From Bacteroidota bacterium (GTDB taxonomy: Bacteria; Bacteroidota; Bacteroidia; Cytophagales; Cyclobacteriaceae): DNA of 64,000 bases. The position numbers and the translations under genes are program-made. The stretch spans positions 1 through 64,000 of the forward strand of contig JAJRQT010000044.1 of the NCBI GenBank assembly GCA_024280115.1, read 5' to 3'. A model generated the notes under the pieces. The model had not been told where the DNA came from and did not search any database. It saw only the letters and a list, made by a program, of their open reading frames with translations. Positions 56,175 through 64,000 of the stretch are shown here, in pieces (position 1 is the stretch's first letter; the number at the start of each line of letters is the position of its first letter).

Positions 56175-58367
56175 ATGAATAATTTTATTAAAATATTATT
56201 GATTTTACCTGCATTATTAGTAATAGTTGCTTGTAATGAAGACGCTCAACAAACGGAACAAGAACACAAATCCAATGCATATTATCTCCAAAATCGTGCT
56301 CCGCTTAAGGTCAAGCCATATTTGGAATTGCCTCTAGGTGCAATCAAACCGCAGGGCTGGTTGTTAGAACAACTTCAAAGAATGAGTTCGGGCCTGACTG
56401 GCCATTTGGATGAAATTTATCCTGAGGTAATTGGAGAACGAAATGGGTGGCTTGGTGGTGATGGTGATGGCTGGGAAAGGGGACCATATTGGATAGACGG
56501 TCTTTTGCCATTAGCATATATTCTGGATGATGCCACTCTAAAAGAGAAGGTCAAACCCTGGATAGAGTGGACACTTAATAATCAACAGGAAAATGGCTAT
56601 CTCGGCCCCATTCCATTTGATGAAGCACCTGATAGGGAAGAAGGTCTTCAAAGAGGTCAACGAAGAGACTGGTGGCCTAAGATGGTAATGTTAAAAATAT
56701 TGCAACAATACTACAACGCCACTGAAGATGAAAGGGTCATTACCGCCCTGACAAAATACTTTAAATTTCAATTAGAAGAGCTGCCAAACAGACCTTTGGA
56801 CCACGATACATTCTGGGCCAATCGAAGAGGCGGTGATAATCTGCAGGTAGTTTATTGGTTGTATAATATCACTGGAGATGAATACCTCATGAAACTAGGA
56901 GAGATTATAACGGAACAAACCTTCCCCTGGACGGATGTTTTCCTGAATAAGGAAAATTATAACAATGCTTATTCACCTTGGCACTATTTTAAAATGAAAA
57001 CCTATCCTTTCGATCAAAAAGAAATCGATGCACTTACGGTTTCGCAATTAGGAGGGATGCACTGTGTCAATTTTTCTCAGGGGCTTAAGCAGCCATTAGT
57101 CTATTATCAACAAAGCAAGGATGAAAAACATGTGGTAGCCACAAAAAAAGCACTGAAGGATATTCAACATTACCACGGGCAGCCACAAGGTATGTTCGGA
57201 GGTGATGAAGGGCTCCATGGTAAAGATCCAGTCCAGGGTGTAGAGTTTTGTTCTATTTCAGAATCTATGTTTTCGCTGGAATCCATGTTATCCATCACCG
57301 GAGATATGGAATATGCCGACCTGTTGGAAAAGATTACTTATAATGCTTTACCAACACAGGCCTCAGATGATTTTACATCCCGCCAATATTTTCAGGCAGC
57401 CAATCAGGTTGAGTTATCTGATCGTCTCGAAGTGTCTTACCAAACTGTAGGCCATAAGGGTACGGACTATGTATTTGGTGTACTTTCCGGTTATCCGTGC
57501 TGTACAACAAACATGCATCAAGCATGGCCAAAATATGTGCAAAATCTATGGTATGCTACCGCTGATGGCGGGGTAGCGGCGCTACTTTATGCACCAAGTA
57601 TAGTGGAATTAAAAGTAGATAATGGAATTATGGCTAAAATAACCGAAACAACTGGGTTCCCTTTCCGGGATGAAGTGAATTTCGCCATCAACCTGGACAA
57701 ATCAGGGGACTTTCCTTTCCATCTTCGTTTGCCTGCTTGGACAGAAGATGCAATAATTACAATTAATGGTGAAATCTGGAATGGAACAGTGGAAGGCCGG
57801 GTAGCCAAAATCAATAGGACCTGGCAGGATGGCGATAAGGTGATGCTTAAAATGCCAATGAAGTTAAAATCATCGCAGTGGTATGACTTTTCTGTAAGTG
57901 TTGAGCGAGGACCGCTGGTATATTCATTAAAAATCAATGAAGAAATAAGGACAAAAGATCGAGGGGACAAATACGGTGCTTTTCAGGAAGTGTATCCTAA
58001 GGATAAGTGGAATTACTCATTGTATTTTGAAGATTTGGAAGAATTGGCGGCAAGTTTTGTCGTTGAGGAGTTGGACTGGAAGGGAACATATCCCTGGAAT
58101 TTGGAGAATGTACCAATCCAATTGAAAGGTCGTGGTATTGAACTCCCTAACTGGAAACTAGTCAATGGCTTGCCTACATTTCCAGGATGGTGGGGAGGTA
58201 GAAAGATAGACAAAGCAGATATTCGATTTGAAGATATCACGCTGGTGCCTTATGGTGCCACCACTTTGCGAATAACCGAATTCCCTGTGTATGACATGCG
58301 TTTTATTAGCTGGTCAGAAGGTAAGCGTTTGGGAGGTCGGAAAGAATATGAAAAGAAATACAATTAG
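56175..58367 (+). CDS. DUF1680-clan glycoside hydrolase lipoprotein, paralogue (b)
   Basis: The ATG at 56175 replaces an upstream TTG. The 730-residue protein has a lipobox ending VIVAC (Cys20). It shares long identical stretches with paralogue (a) (LQNRAPLKVKPYLELPLG, WLGGDGDGWERGPYWIDG). Zinc-site residues are Glu357-Phe-Cys359 (GVEFCSISESM) and Cys442-Cys443 (YPCCTTNMHQ); Glu345 (GGDEGLH) is the likely acid/base. An insertion near residues 250-290 and a longer C-terminus distinguish it. Lipidation suggests it works at the outer membrane, in contrast to its soluble twin. Confidence 0.78.
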   Translation: MNNFIKILLILPALLVIVACNEDAQQTEQEHKSNAYYLQNRAPLKVKPYLELPLGAIKPQGWLLEQLQRMSSGLTGHLDEIYPEVIGERNGWLGGDGDGWERGPYWIDGLLPLAYILDDATLKEKVKPWIEWTLNNQQENGYLGPIPFDEAPDREEGLQRGQRRDWWPKMVMLKILQQYYNATEDERVITALTKYFKFQLEELPNRPLDHDTFWANRRGGDNLQVVYWLYNITGDEYLMKLGEIITEQTFPWTDVFLNKENYNNAYSPWHYFKMKTYPFDQKEIDALTVSQLGGMHCVNFSQGLKQPLVYYQQSKDEKHVVATKKALKDIQHYHGQPQGMFGGDEGLHGKDPVQGVEFCSISESMFSLESMLSITGDMEYADLLEKITYNALPTQASDDFTSRQYFQAANQVELSDRLEVSYQTVGHKGTDYVFGVLSGYPCCTTNMHQAWPKYVQNLWYATADGGVAALLYAPSIVELKVDNGIMAKITETTGFPFRDEVNFAINLDKSGDFPFHLRLPAWTEDAIITINGEIWNGTVEGRVAKINRTWQDGDKVMLKMPMKLKSSQWYDFSVSVERGPLVYSLKINEEIRTKDRGDKYGAFQEVYPKDKWNYSLYFEDLEELAASFVVEELDWKGTYPWNLENVPIQLKGRGIELPNWKLVNGLPTFPGWWGGRKIDKADIRFEDITLVPYGATTLRITEFPVYDMRFISWSEGKRLGGRKEYEKKYN

Positions 58368-58429
58368 ATTTTTTTAGCACATACTATTTTATTGAATATA
58401 ATGTAATCATCAATAATGATTTCAAAAGC

Positions 58430-60952
58430 ATGAATAGATTGACAATTTTTACATTGCTACCCCTGGTAATCTTTTTGTTTACCAAATGCAATTCTACCGA
58501 AAGCACAGATAATAATTTATCTTCAACAGGATGCCAGTTAGTGCCTGTACCATTTAATGAAGTAAGCCTTGAAGATAATTTCTGGAAACCACGATTGAAA
58601 ACACAGGCAGAAACATTGGTGCCGTTTGCTCTCAATAAGACTATTCCTGCCGTTGAAAACCTCCGGAAAGCGGCTAAATTTTTAAAAGGGGACACCTCGG
58701 ATCTTCCATTTGCTCACCGCTATATTTCATCAGATTTATATAAAGTTATGGAAGGAGCCGCACTTATTCTTATGGAAAATCCTGATCCTGAATTAGAAAA
58801 ACAAATGGATGCCATTATTGATATCATTGCTGATGCACAAAGAGAAGACGGCTATTTGTATGTTGCCCATATCACCGGAGTGTCCAAAGACCATGACTCT
58901 TGGGGAGGTGGAGGAATGGGTGATAAACCCTATTCATTCGTATTGCATAGCCATGAACTGTACAATATGGGGCACATGTATGAAGCAGCGGTGGCCTACT
59001 ATCAGGCAACCGGTAAGGACAAGTGGATGAAAGTGGCGGAGAAAAATGCCCAGCACATCAATAGGGTGTTTTTTAAGGGAGACTCCAACTATAACAACGG
59101 AGAGCCTGTCAACCAGGCGCCTGGCCATGAGGAACTGGAGTTGGCATTGGTAAAACTTTACCGGGTTACGGCCAATAAACTTTACCTGGACATGGCTAAG
59201 AAATTTTTGGATATACGTGGAAAAACTTATAATCCTGAAGGTGAAGGAGTAATGTCACCCACATATTCGCAGCAGCATAAACCAGTGGCAGAACAGGAAA
59301 AAGCTGTTGGCCATGCCGTGCGTGCAGCTTACTTGTATTCTGCTATGGCTGATGTTAGCGCACTAACAGGAACCGATGAATATAGTCAGGCACTTGATAA
59401 TATATGGCACAATATTGTGGACACTAAAATGCACATTACAGGTGGACTTGGTGCTGTGCATGGTATTGAGGGATTTGGTCCTGAGTATGTATTGCCCAAC
59501 AAAGAAGCGTACAATGAGACTTGTGCAGCTGTGGGTAATGTGTTTTTCAATTACAGGATGTTCCTACTCAACAAAGATGCGCAGTTTATAGATGTGGCTG
59601 AAGTATCCTTGTTCAATAATTCATTAGCAGGTGTAAATATAGAGGGCAATAAATTTTTCTATGTTAATCCCCTTGAGGCCGACGGATATACTCCGTTTAA
59701 TCATGGCAAGACCGGCCGTTCCCCATGGTTTGGCACGGCCTGCTGCCCCTCTAATATTGCAAGGTTAATACCACAAGTTTCAGGTATGATGTATGCTCAT
59801 ACGGAAGACGAAATTTATGTTACATTTTATGCCAGCAATTCAACAAATATTCCGCTAAAAGAGGGAAGAGTGTCCATCAGGCAGAGATCTGATTATCCAT
59901 TCGATGAGAAGATAAATTTGTCATTAACACCTGAGAAGAAACAGAAATTCACACTAAAATTAAGGATACCTACCTGGGCCAGAGGACAGTTTGTCCCTGG
60001 TGAATTGTATAACTATCTTGGAAATGTTGTAGAAGAATGGCAGGTAAAGGTGAATGATAAAAAGATAAAGGTTTCATTAGAAAAGGGATTTGCCGTTATC
60101 AACAGAACGTGGCAACCTGGAGATCAGGTTGAGCTTGTACTGCCAATGCGAGTAAGGCTAAACAAGTCAATTGATTCGGTAAAAGCTAATACTAACAGGA
60201 TTGCCATCACTAGAGGCCCATTGGTATATTGTGCTGAAGAGGTAGATAATAGTGGAGCTGTTCAGCGATTTTATCTCGATGACCTGAATCAGTCTGAAGT
60301 TAAGACACAAGATATCCCAGTGGGTATCCTGAAGGATGTAGTAAGCATTTCACTGCCAGGCAAGTCAAATGGAGTTAATGGGATTAAAAATGAAAAATTA
60401 AAGCTTATTCCATATTATGCATGGGATAACCGTGGTGATGGTTCCATGATCGTCTGGTTTCCAACCAAATCAGATATGATCCAATTTGCAGATGGAAATA
60501 GTATGAAAGGAGGAAGATACAAAAATGTCCGGGCTTCATCTACTTCGAAATATGGCAGTCTGGGAGCTATATCTGATGGCCGTAGGCCAATGAACTCAAG
60601 CGATAGGACTATTCCGGCATGGACAAGCAATGCTGATGAAAATAGCCATTGGGTAAAAATTGGATTAGATCCTAACAAACAAATTCGGAGTATAAATGTG
60701 TATTGGTATGACAATAATAAATCAGTAATAATTCCAGCAAAGTGGTCAATGGAATATATGAAAGATAATACATGGAAAAAGTTCAAAATCTACGTAACGG
60801 ATTCTTTTGCTAAACAAAAGGACCAGTACAATGTAGTTCACCCTGGTGAAGAATTAAAATGTGATGCTATCAGGATAAATATAACATCCAATAATGGAGC
60901 TGCAGTTGGTATACTTGATGTGGATGTACAATACGAAACTATTCAATTATAA
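58430..60952 (+). CDS. GH127 enzyme with C-terminal F5/8-like domain, lipoprotein
   Basis: 840 residues with a lipobox ending FTKC (Cys20). The GH127 catalytic part carries Glu363-Thr-Cys365 (NETCAAVG), Cys438-Cys439 (GTACCPSN) and Glu347 (IEGFGPEYVLPN), the same zinc-site geometry as the gene at 51949. The last 150 residues form an extra beta-sandwich ('RASSTSKYG', 'WVKIGLDPNKQIRSINVYW', 'AIRINITSNNGAAVGILDV') like F5/8 type C carbohydrate-binding domains. A surface-anchored beta-L-arabinofuranosidase with its own binding module is the best reading. Confidence 0.85.
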   Translation: MNRLTIFTLLPLVIFLFTKCNSTESTDNNLSSTGCQLVPVPFNEVSLEDNFWKPRLKTQAETLVPFALNKTIPAVENLRKAAKFLKGDTSDLPFAHRYISSDLYKVMEGAALILMENPDPELEKQMDAIIDIIADAQREDGYLYVAHITGVSKDHDSWGGGGMGDKPYSFVLHSHELYNMGHMYEAAVAYYQATGKDKWMKVAEKNAQHINRVFFKGDSNYNNGEPVNQAPGHEELELALVKLYRVTANKLYLDMAKKFLDIRGKTYNPEGEGVMSPTYSQQHKPVAEQEKAVGHAVRAAYLYSAMADVSALTGTDEYSQALDNIWHNIVDTKMHITGGLGAVHGIEGFGPEYVLPNKEAYNETCAAVGNVFFNYRMFLLNKDAQFIDVAEVSLFNNSLAGVNIEGNKFFYVNPLEADGYTPFNHGKTGRSPWFGTACCPSNIARLIPQVSGMMYAHTEDEIYVTFYASNSTNIPLKEGRVSIRQRSDYPFDEKINLSLTPEKKQKFTLKLRIPTWARGQFVPGELYNYLGNVVEEWQVKVNDKKIKVSLEKGFAVINRTWQPGDQVELVLPMRVRLNKSIDSVKANTNRIAITRGPLVYCAEEVDNSGAVQRFYLDDLNQSEVKTQDIPVGILKDVVSISLPGKSNGVNGIKNEKLKLIPYYAWDNRGDGSMIVWFPTKSDMIQFADGNSMKGGRYKNVRASSTSKYGSLGAISDGRRPMNSSDRTIPAWTSNADENSHWVKIGLDPNKQIRSINVYWYDNNKSVIIPAKWSMEYMKDNTWKKFKIYVTDSFAKQKDQYNVVHPGEELKCDAIRINITSNNGAAVGILDVDVQYETIQL

Positions 60953-61044
60953 TACTAGATAAGCATTGCAATTATTTAAAATCTCAGATATATAGAAAGT
61001 TTCTTTAACAAATGATATTACAGTATTAGACACATCATAATCTT

Positions 61045-62694
61045 ATGAAAACTTTCAAAGACTTACCCGTTTTTTTCATAGTGTTCACAATATTACTAAT
61101 AGAAGGGTGTATTAAAAAACCACTCAAAAAATTTAATTTGCTTGAATATAATGACTTCAAACATTATATAGAAACATTCAATCTCAATGACAATGAGCTG
61201 TACATCCAGCATATTTCTAATGATTCAGTATGGGAGTTTCTGAAGGCAAACATTCCACTAGTAGATTTACCAGATAAGGATATTGAAGAAACATATTATT
61301 TTCGTTGGTGGACTTTTAGAAAGCATATTAAAAATACACCTGATGGTTTTATAATCACCGAATTTTTGCCCGATGTTTCTTGGTCCGGGAAATATAATGC
61401 AATAAACTGTCCGGCAGGTCATCAAATTTATGAAGGAAGGTGGCTACATAATCCTGTTTATATCAATGACTATATCAACTTTTGGCTTAGTCATTCAGAA
61501 GGAGATATTCGTCGTTATAGTTTTTGGGCTGCAAATTCCACTTTTGAATTTCAAAAAATACACCCTGATTTTGAAGCACTCAAAGAGCAATTCCCGCTAT
61601 TGATAGAAAACTATAATGCCTGGAAAAACACGCATCGTGATAATGGAAAAACGTTATTTTGGACAATTGATGATCGCGATGGAATGGAAGTGTCTGTAAG
61701 CGGCCGTATTCTTAACAATGGTAAATATGCCCAGGCAATGGAGGGTGTTCGACCTACGCTCAATAGTTATATGTATGGAGATGCAATGGCACTGGCTGAG
61801 ATAGCAACTCTTTTAAATGAGGATCAAGAAGCTACCATTTTTGCCAACAAAGCTGATAAAATTAAGGTCGAAGTGCAAAACCGACTTTGGAATAGTAAAC
61901 TCAACTTCTTTTCCACATTGCCCAGAAATTATTCCGAAGAAACAGGCCCGGTTGATGTCAGAGAAATATTAGGCTATATCCCATGGTATTTTAATATGCC
62001 CGACGATCGTCCTCTGTTTAGTAATTCATGGAAACATGTACTTGATACAGCTGGTTTTGCCGCACCTTTTGGGCTTACGGTCTGCGAAAGACGACATCCG
62101 TATTTCGTTATAAGTTATAAGGGGCATGAGTGTCAGTGGAATGGCCCATCCTGGCCTTTCGCTACCACACAAACGCTCAAAGGATTTTCAAACTTACTAA
62201 ACAATTATGAGAATAAAGGAGGCCTTGACAAAAGCCATTATTACAAGCTTTTAAAACAGTATGCTTTGAGTCATTATATCACTAATGTAGAAGGGGAAAG
62301 ACAAAACTGGATTGATGAAAACCAAAATCCTTTTACTGGTGATTGGATATCTCGTACACGCTTGAAATCCTGGGAAAATGGGAGTTGGTCAGAAGAAAAA
62401 GGAGGAGTAGAAAGAGGAAAAGATTACAATCATTCTGGTTTCTGCGATCTGGTAATTTCAGATCTTATTGGAATAAAGCCTAGAGTAGATAATATGTTGG
62501 AAATAAGGCCACTTATTCCAGAAGGTTGGGATTGGTTTGCCCTTGATAAGGTTAAATACCATAACAGAATAATATCGGTGATATGGGATAGAACCGGGGA
62601 GAAATATAGACGGGGGAAAGGATTCCTGATTTTTGTTGATGGACAAAAGAAACATCAGTCTTCTGATATAGTAAATGTGATAACCAAACTTTGA
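61045..62694 (+). CDS. MGH1-like (alpha/alpha)6 glycoside hydrolase lipoprotein
   Basis: 549 residues with a lipobox ending IEGC (Cys22). The MGH1/trehalase-like toroid pattern is seen: 'YRWWTFRKHI', 'AINCPAGHQIYEGRWL', 'TIDDRDGMEVSVSG', 'RPTLNSYMYGDAMALAEIA', 'QWNGPSWPFATTQ', 'WSEEKGGVERGKDYNHSGFCDLVI'. The Asp and Glu of these motifs are candidate catalytic residues. GH families with this fold are diverse (for example GH37, GH63, GH142), so the sugar is uncertain; in a beta-L-arabinose PUL another arabinosidase or a backbone-trimming enzyme is possible. Confidence 0.65.
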   Translation: MKTFKDLPVFFIVFTILLIEGCIKKPLKKFNLLEYNDFKHYIETFNLNDNELYIQHISNDSVWEFLKANIPLVDLPDKDIEETYYFRWWTFRKHIKNTPDGFIITEFLPDVSWSGKYNAINCPAGHQIYEGRWLHNPVYINDYINFWLSHSEGDIRRYSFWAANSTFEFQKIHPDFEALKEQFPLLIENYNAWKNTHRDNGKTLFWTIDDRDGMEVSVSGRILNNGKYAQAMEGVRPTLNSYMYGDAMALAEIATLLNEDQEATIFANKADKIKVEVQNRLWNSKLNFFSTLPRNYSEETGPVDVREILGYIPWYFNMPDDRPLFSNSWKHVLDTAGFAAPFGLTVCERRHPYFVISYKGHECQWNGPSWPFATTQTLKGFSNLLNNYENKGGLDKSHYYKLLKQYALSHYITNVEGERQNWIDENQNPFTGDWISRTRLKSWENGSWSEEKGGVERGKDYNHSGFCDLVISDLIGIKPRVDNMLEIRPLIPEGWDWFALDKVKYHNRIISVIWDRTGEKYRRGKGFLIFVDGQKKHQSSDIVNVITKL

Positions 62695-62727
62695 GTTGAA
62701 TTTATAACGTAATAAACTTTATCTATA

Positions 62728-63891
62728 ATGAAATTTATACCTGTAATTATCTTATCTCAAAAAATGAGTTTAAAGCTTTTTATAATTTTCATCATGGCCG
62801 GTTTAAATACCGACTGCATTAGCCAAGAGAATATAAAAATAGTTTACAAGGAAGCTTTTGAAAAGATTGTAGATGGTAAACAAGTAAGTTTATTCACGCT
62901 TAAAAATAGGATAGGTACTGTTACACAAATAACCAATTATGGTGGAAAAGTAGTCTCTTTATGGGTTCAGGATAAAAATGGAAATTATGAAGATATCGTA
63001 TTGGGGTATCCTGATATTGATGGTTTTCTCACAGCCAAGGAAAAGTATTTCGGGGCGCTGATTGGCCGGTATGGTAACAGGATCGGTAATGGTAGATTTA
63101 CCCTAAATGGCAAGGAATATACCTTGGCGACAAACAATGGTGCGAACCACCTGCATGGAGGTATTAAGGGATATGATGCCGTAGTATGGGACGCTAAACA
63201 AATTGACGATCAGACGTTAGAATTAACCTACTTTTCCAAACACATGGAAGAGGGTTATCCTGGCAACCTGAATATAAAAGTACTTTATCAACTTACTGAT
63301 ACAAATGAATTGAAAATAGTGTATTGGGCAACTACTGATAAAACGACTGTTGTCAATTTAACGCATCATTCATTTTTCAATCTCAAGGGAGCGGGTAATG
63401 GAACAATCAATGACCACCTACTGCTTATAAATGCTCCATATTATACCCCCGTTGATAAAGGTTTGATTCCGACCGGTGACATTGCAACTGTGGAAGATAC
63501 ACCTATGGATTTTCGTGAAATTACAACAATTGGGAAAAGAGTAAACAAAGATTTTGAGCAATTACAATTTGGATTGGGATATGACCACAATTGGGTGCTC
63601 AATCAAAACCTTGAAGGGTATAATTACGCAGCTAAAGTTATAGAACCCATTTCAGGCCGCACAATGGAAGTATTTACCAATGAGCCAGGGCTTCAGTTTT
63701 ATGGTGGTAATTTTCTTGATGGTTCCATCATCGGGAAAGAAGATAAACCATATAATCACAGAACTGCTTTTTGTCTGGAGACGCAACATTTTCCCGATAG
63801 TCCAAACAAAGAACACTTTCCGAGCACAGTATTAAAACCTGGAGAAGAATATCATTCAATATGTATTTATAAATTTTCAATCACAAAGTAG
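62728..63891 (+). CDS. Secreted aldose 1-epimerase (GalM-like)
   Basis: 387 residues, of which an ATG at 62764 would give a shorter form with a better lipobox-like start (NTDC). Catalytic GalM residues are all present: His143 (NHLHGG), His214 (THHSFF), Asp286 (YDHNW) and Glu351 (CLETQHFPDSPN). It interconverts the alpha and beta anomers of released aldoses, here probably L-arabinose or galactose freed by the neighbouring glycosidases. Exported mutarotases are common in Bacteroidota PULs. Start codon uncertain. Confidence 0.85.
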   Translation: MKFIPVIILSQKMSLKLFIIFIMAGLNTDCISQENIKIVYKEAFEKIVDGKQVSLFTLKNRIGTVTQITNYGGKVVSLWVQDKNGNYEDIVLGYPDIDGFLTAKEKYFGALIGRYGNRIGNGRFTLNGKEYTLATNNGANHLHGGIKGYDAVVWDAKQIDDQTLELTYFSKHMEEGYPGNLNIKVLYQLTDTNELKIVYWATTDKTTVVNLTHHSFFNLKGAGNGTINDHLLLINAPYYTPVDKGLIPTGDIATVEDTPMDFREITTIGKRVNKDFEQLQFGLGYDHNWVLNQNLEGYNYAAKVIEPISGRTMEVFTNEPGLQFYGGNFLDGSIIGKEDKPYNHRTAFCLETQHFPDSPNKEHFPSTVLKPGEEYHSICIYKFSITK

Positions 63892-63899
63892 AAATTAGT

Positions 63900-64000
63900 A
63901 TGAAAAAGAATAGCATTAGTATTGGACTGGTCATAATATGTATGATCGTATATCAGAGTATTTATGGACAGGATATTTTGAAAGGTAAATGGTCGGTGGA
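63900..64000 (+). CDS. Start of another exported protein, cut by the window edge
   Basis: An ATG at 63900, 9 bases after the epimerase stop codon, begins a signal peptide (hydrophobic core ending YGQD). Only about 33 codons are in the window, so no family can be given. It continues the PUL operon. Confidence 0.6.
   Translation, partial: MKKNSISIGLVIICMIVYQSIYGQDILKGKWSV

Overview
The window looks like a chromosomal segment of a Bacteroidota bacterium, probably a free-living Cytophagales or Flavobacteriia-like member. The evidence is the low GC content, a SusC/SusD pair with a FecI/FecR-type sigma/anti-sigma pair, many lipoproteins, RHS proteins of the Bacteroidota type, and DUF4099/Toprim/ArdC mobile-element genes. 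No tRNA, rRNA or CRISPR array was seen.

Region 1 (1-7.3 kb) is a loose accessory stretch. It holds a PD-(D/E)XK nuclease-like orphan, a caspase-like (clan CD) protein with an overlapping small partner, an ImmA/IrrE-type metallopeptidase, and a four-gene envelope cluster (two lipoproteins, a two-helix membrane protein, a secreted M48-like metallopeptidase).

Region 2 (7.3-11 kb) is a mobile-island module: DUF4099/DUF3945 protein, Toprim primase-like protein, PH-domain membrane protein, small membrane protein and a short SSB, interspersed with GC-rich palindromic repeats. Decayed pieces of the same kind of island (an internally deleted ardC, a frameshifted ssb 3' end, an 87-bp direct duplication) lie at 29.2-30.3 kb.

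Region 3 (11-29 kb) sits between these island pieces and is bounded by a perfect 66-bp direct repeat (11001-11066 and 28938-29003). All its genes are on the minus strand: three fibre-like proteins, an RHS-like protein ending in two BACON domains, a 1449-aa RHS protein with a beta-rich tail followed at zero spacing by a DUF3592-like membrane protein, a coiled-coil/beta-barrel protein, and two LamG fibre-like proteins. Five of the proteins share the same C-terminal module of about 100 residues. A second, decayed 3' end of the coiled-coil/barrel gene lies beyond the LamG pair. This is the best candidate for an undescribed system: a mobile, multi-component surface apparatus.

Region 4 (30.6-64 kb, plus strand) is a polysaccharide utilization locus. 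It contains an ECF sigma factor, FecR, SusC with an STN domain, SusD, four large tandem FG-GAP/VCBS lipoproteins with ASPIC/UnbV domains (the third broken by a one-base frameshift), a small lipoprotein, four DUF1680-clan enzymes (two clear GH127 beta-L-arabinofuranosidases and two divergent tandem paralogues, all keeping the Glu-x-Cys and Cys-Cys zinc motifs), an MGH1-like glycoside hydrolase, a secreted aldose 1-epimerase and the start of another secreted protein. A relic of an enolase-superfamily gene lies between two of the enzymes. The inferred substrate is a beta-L-arabinofuranose-containing plant or algal glycan.
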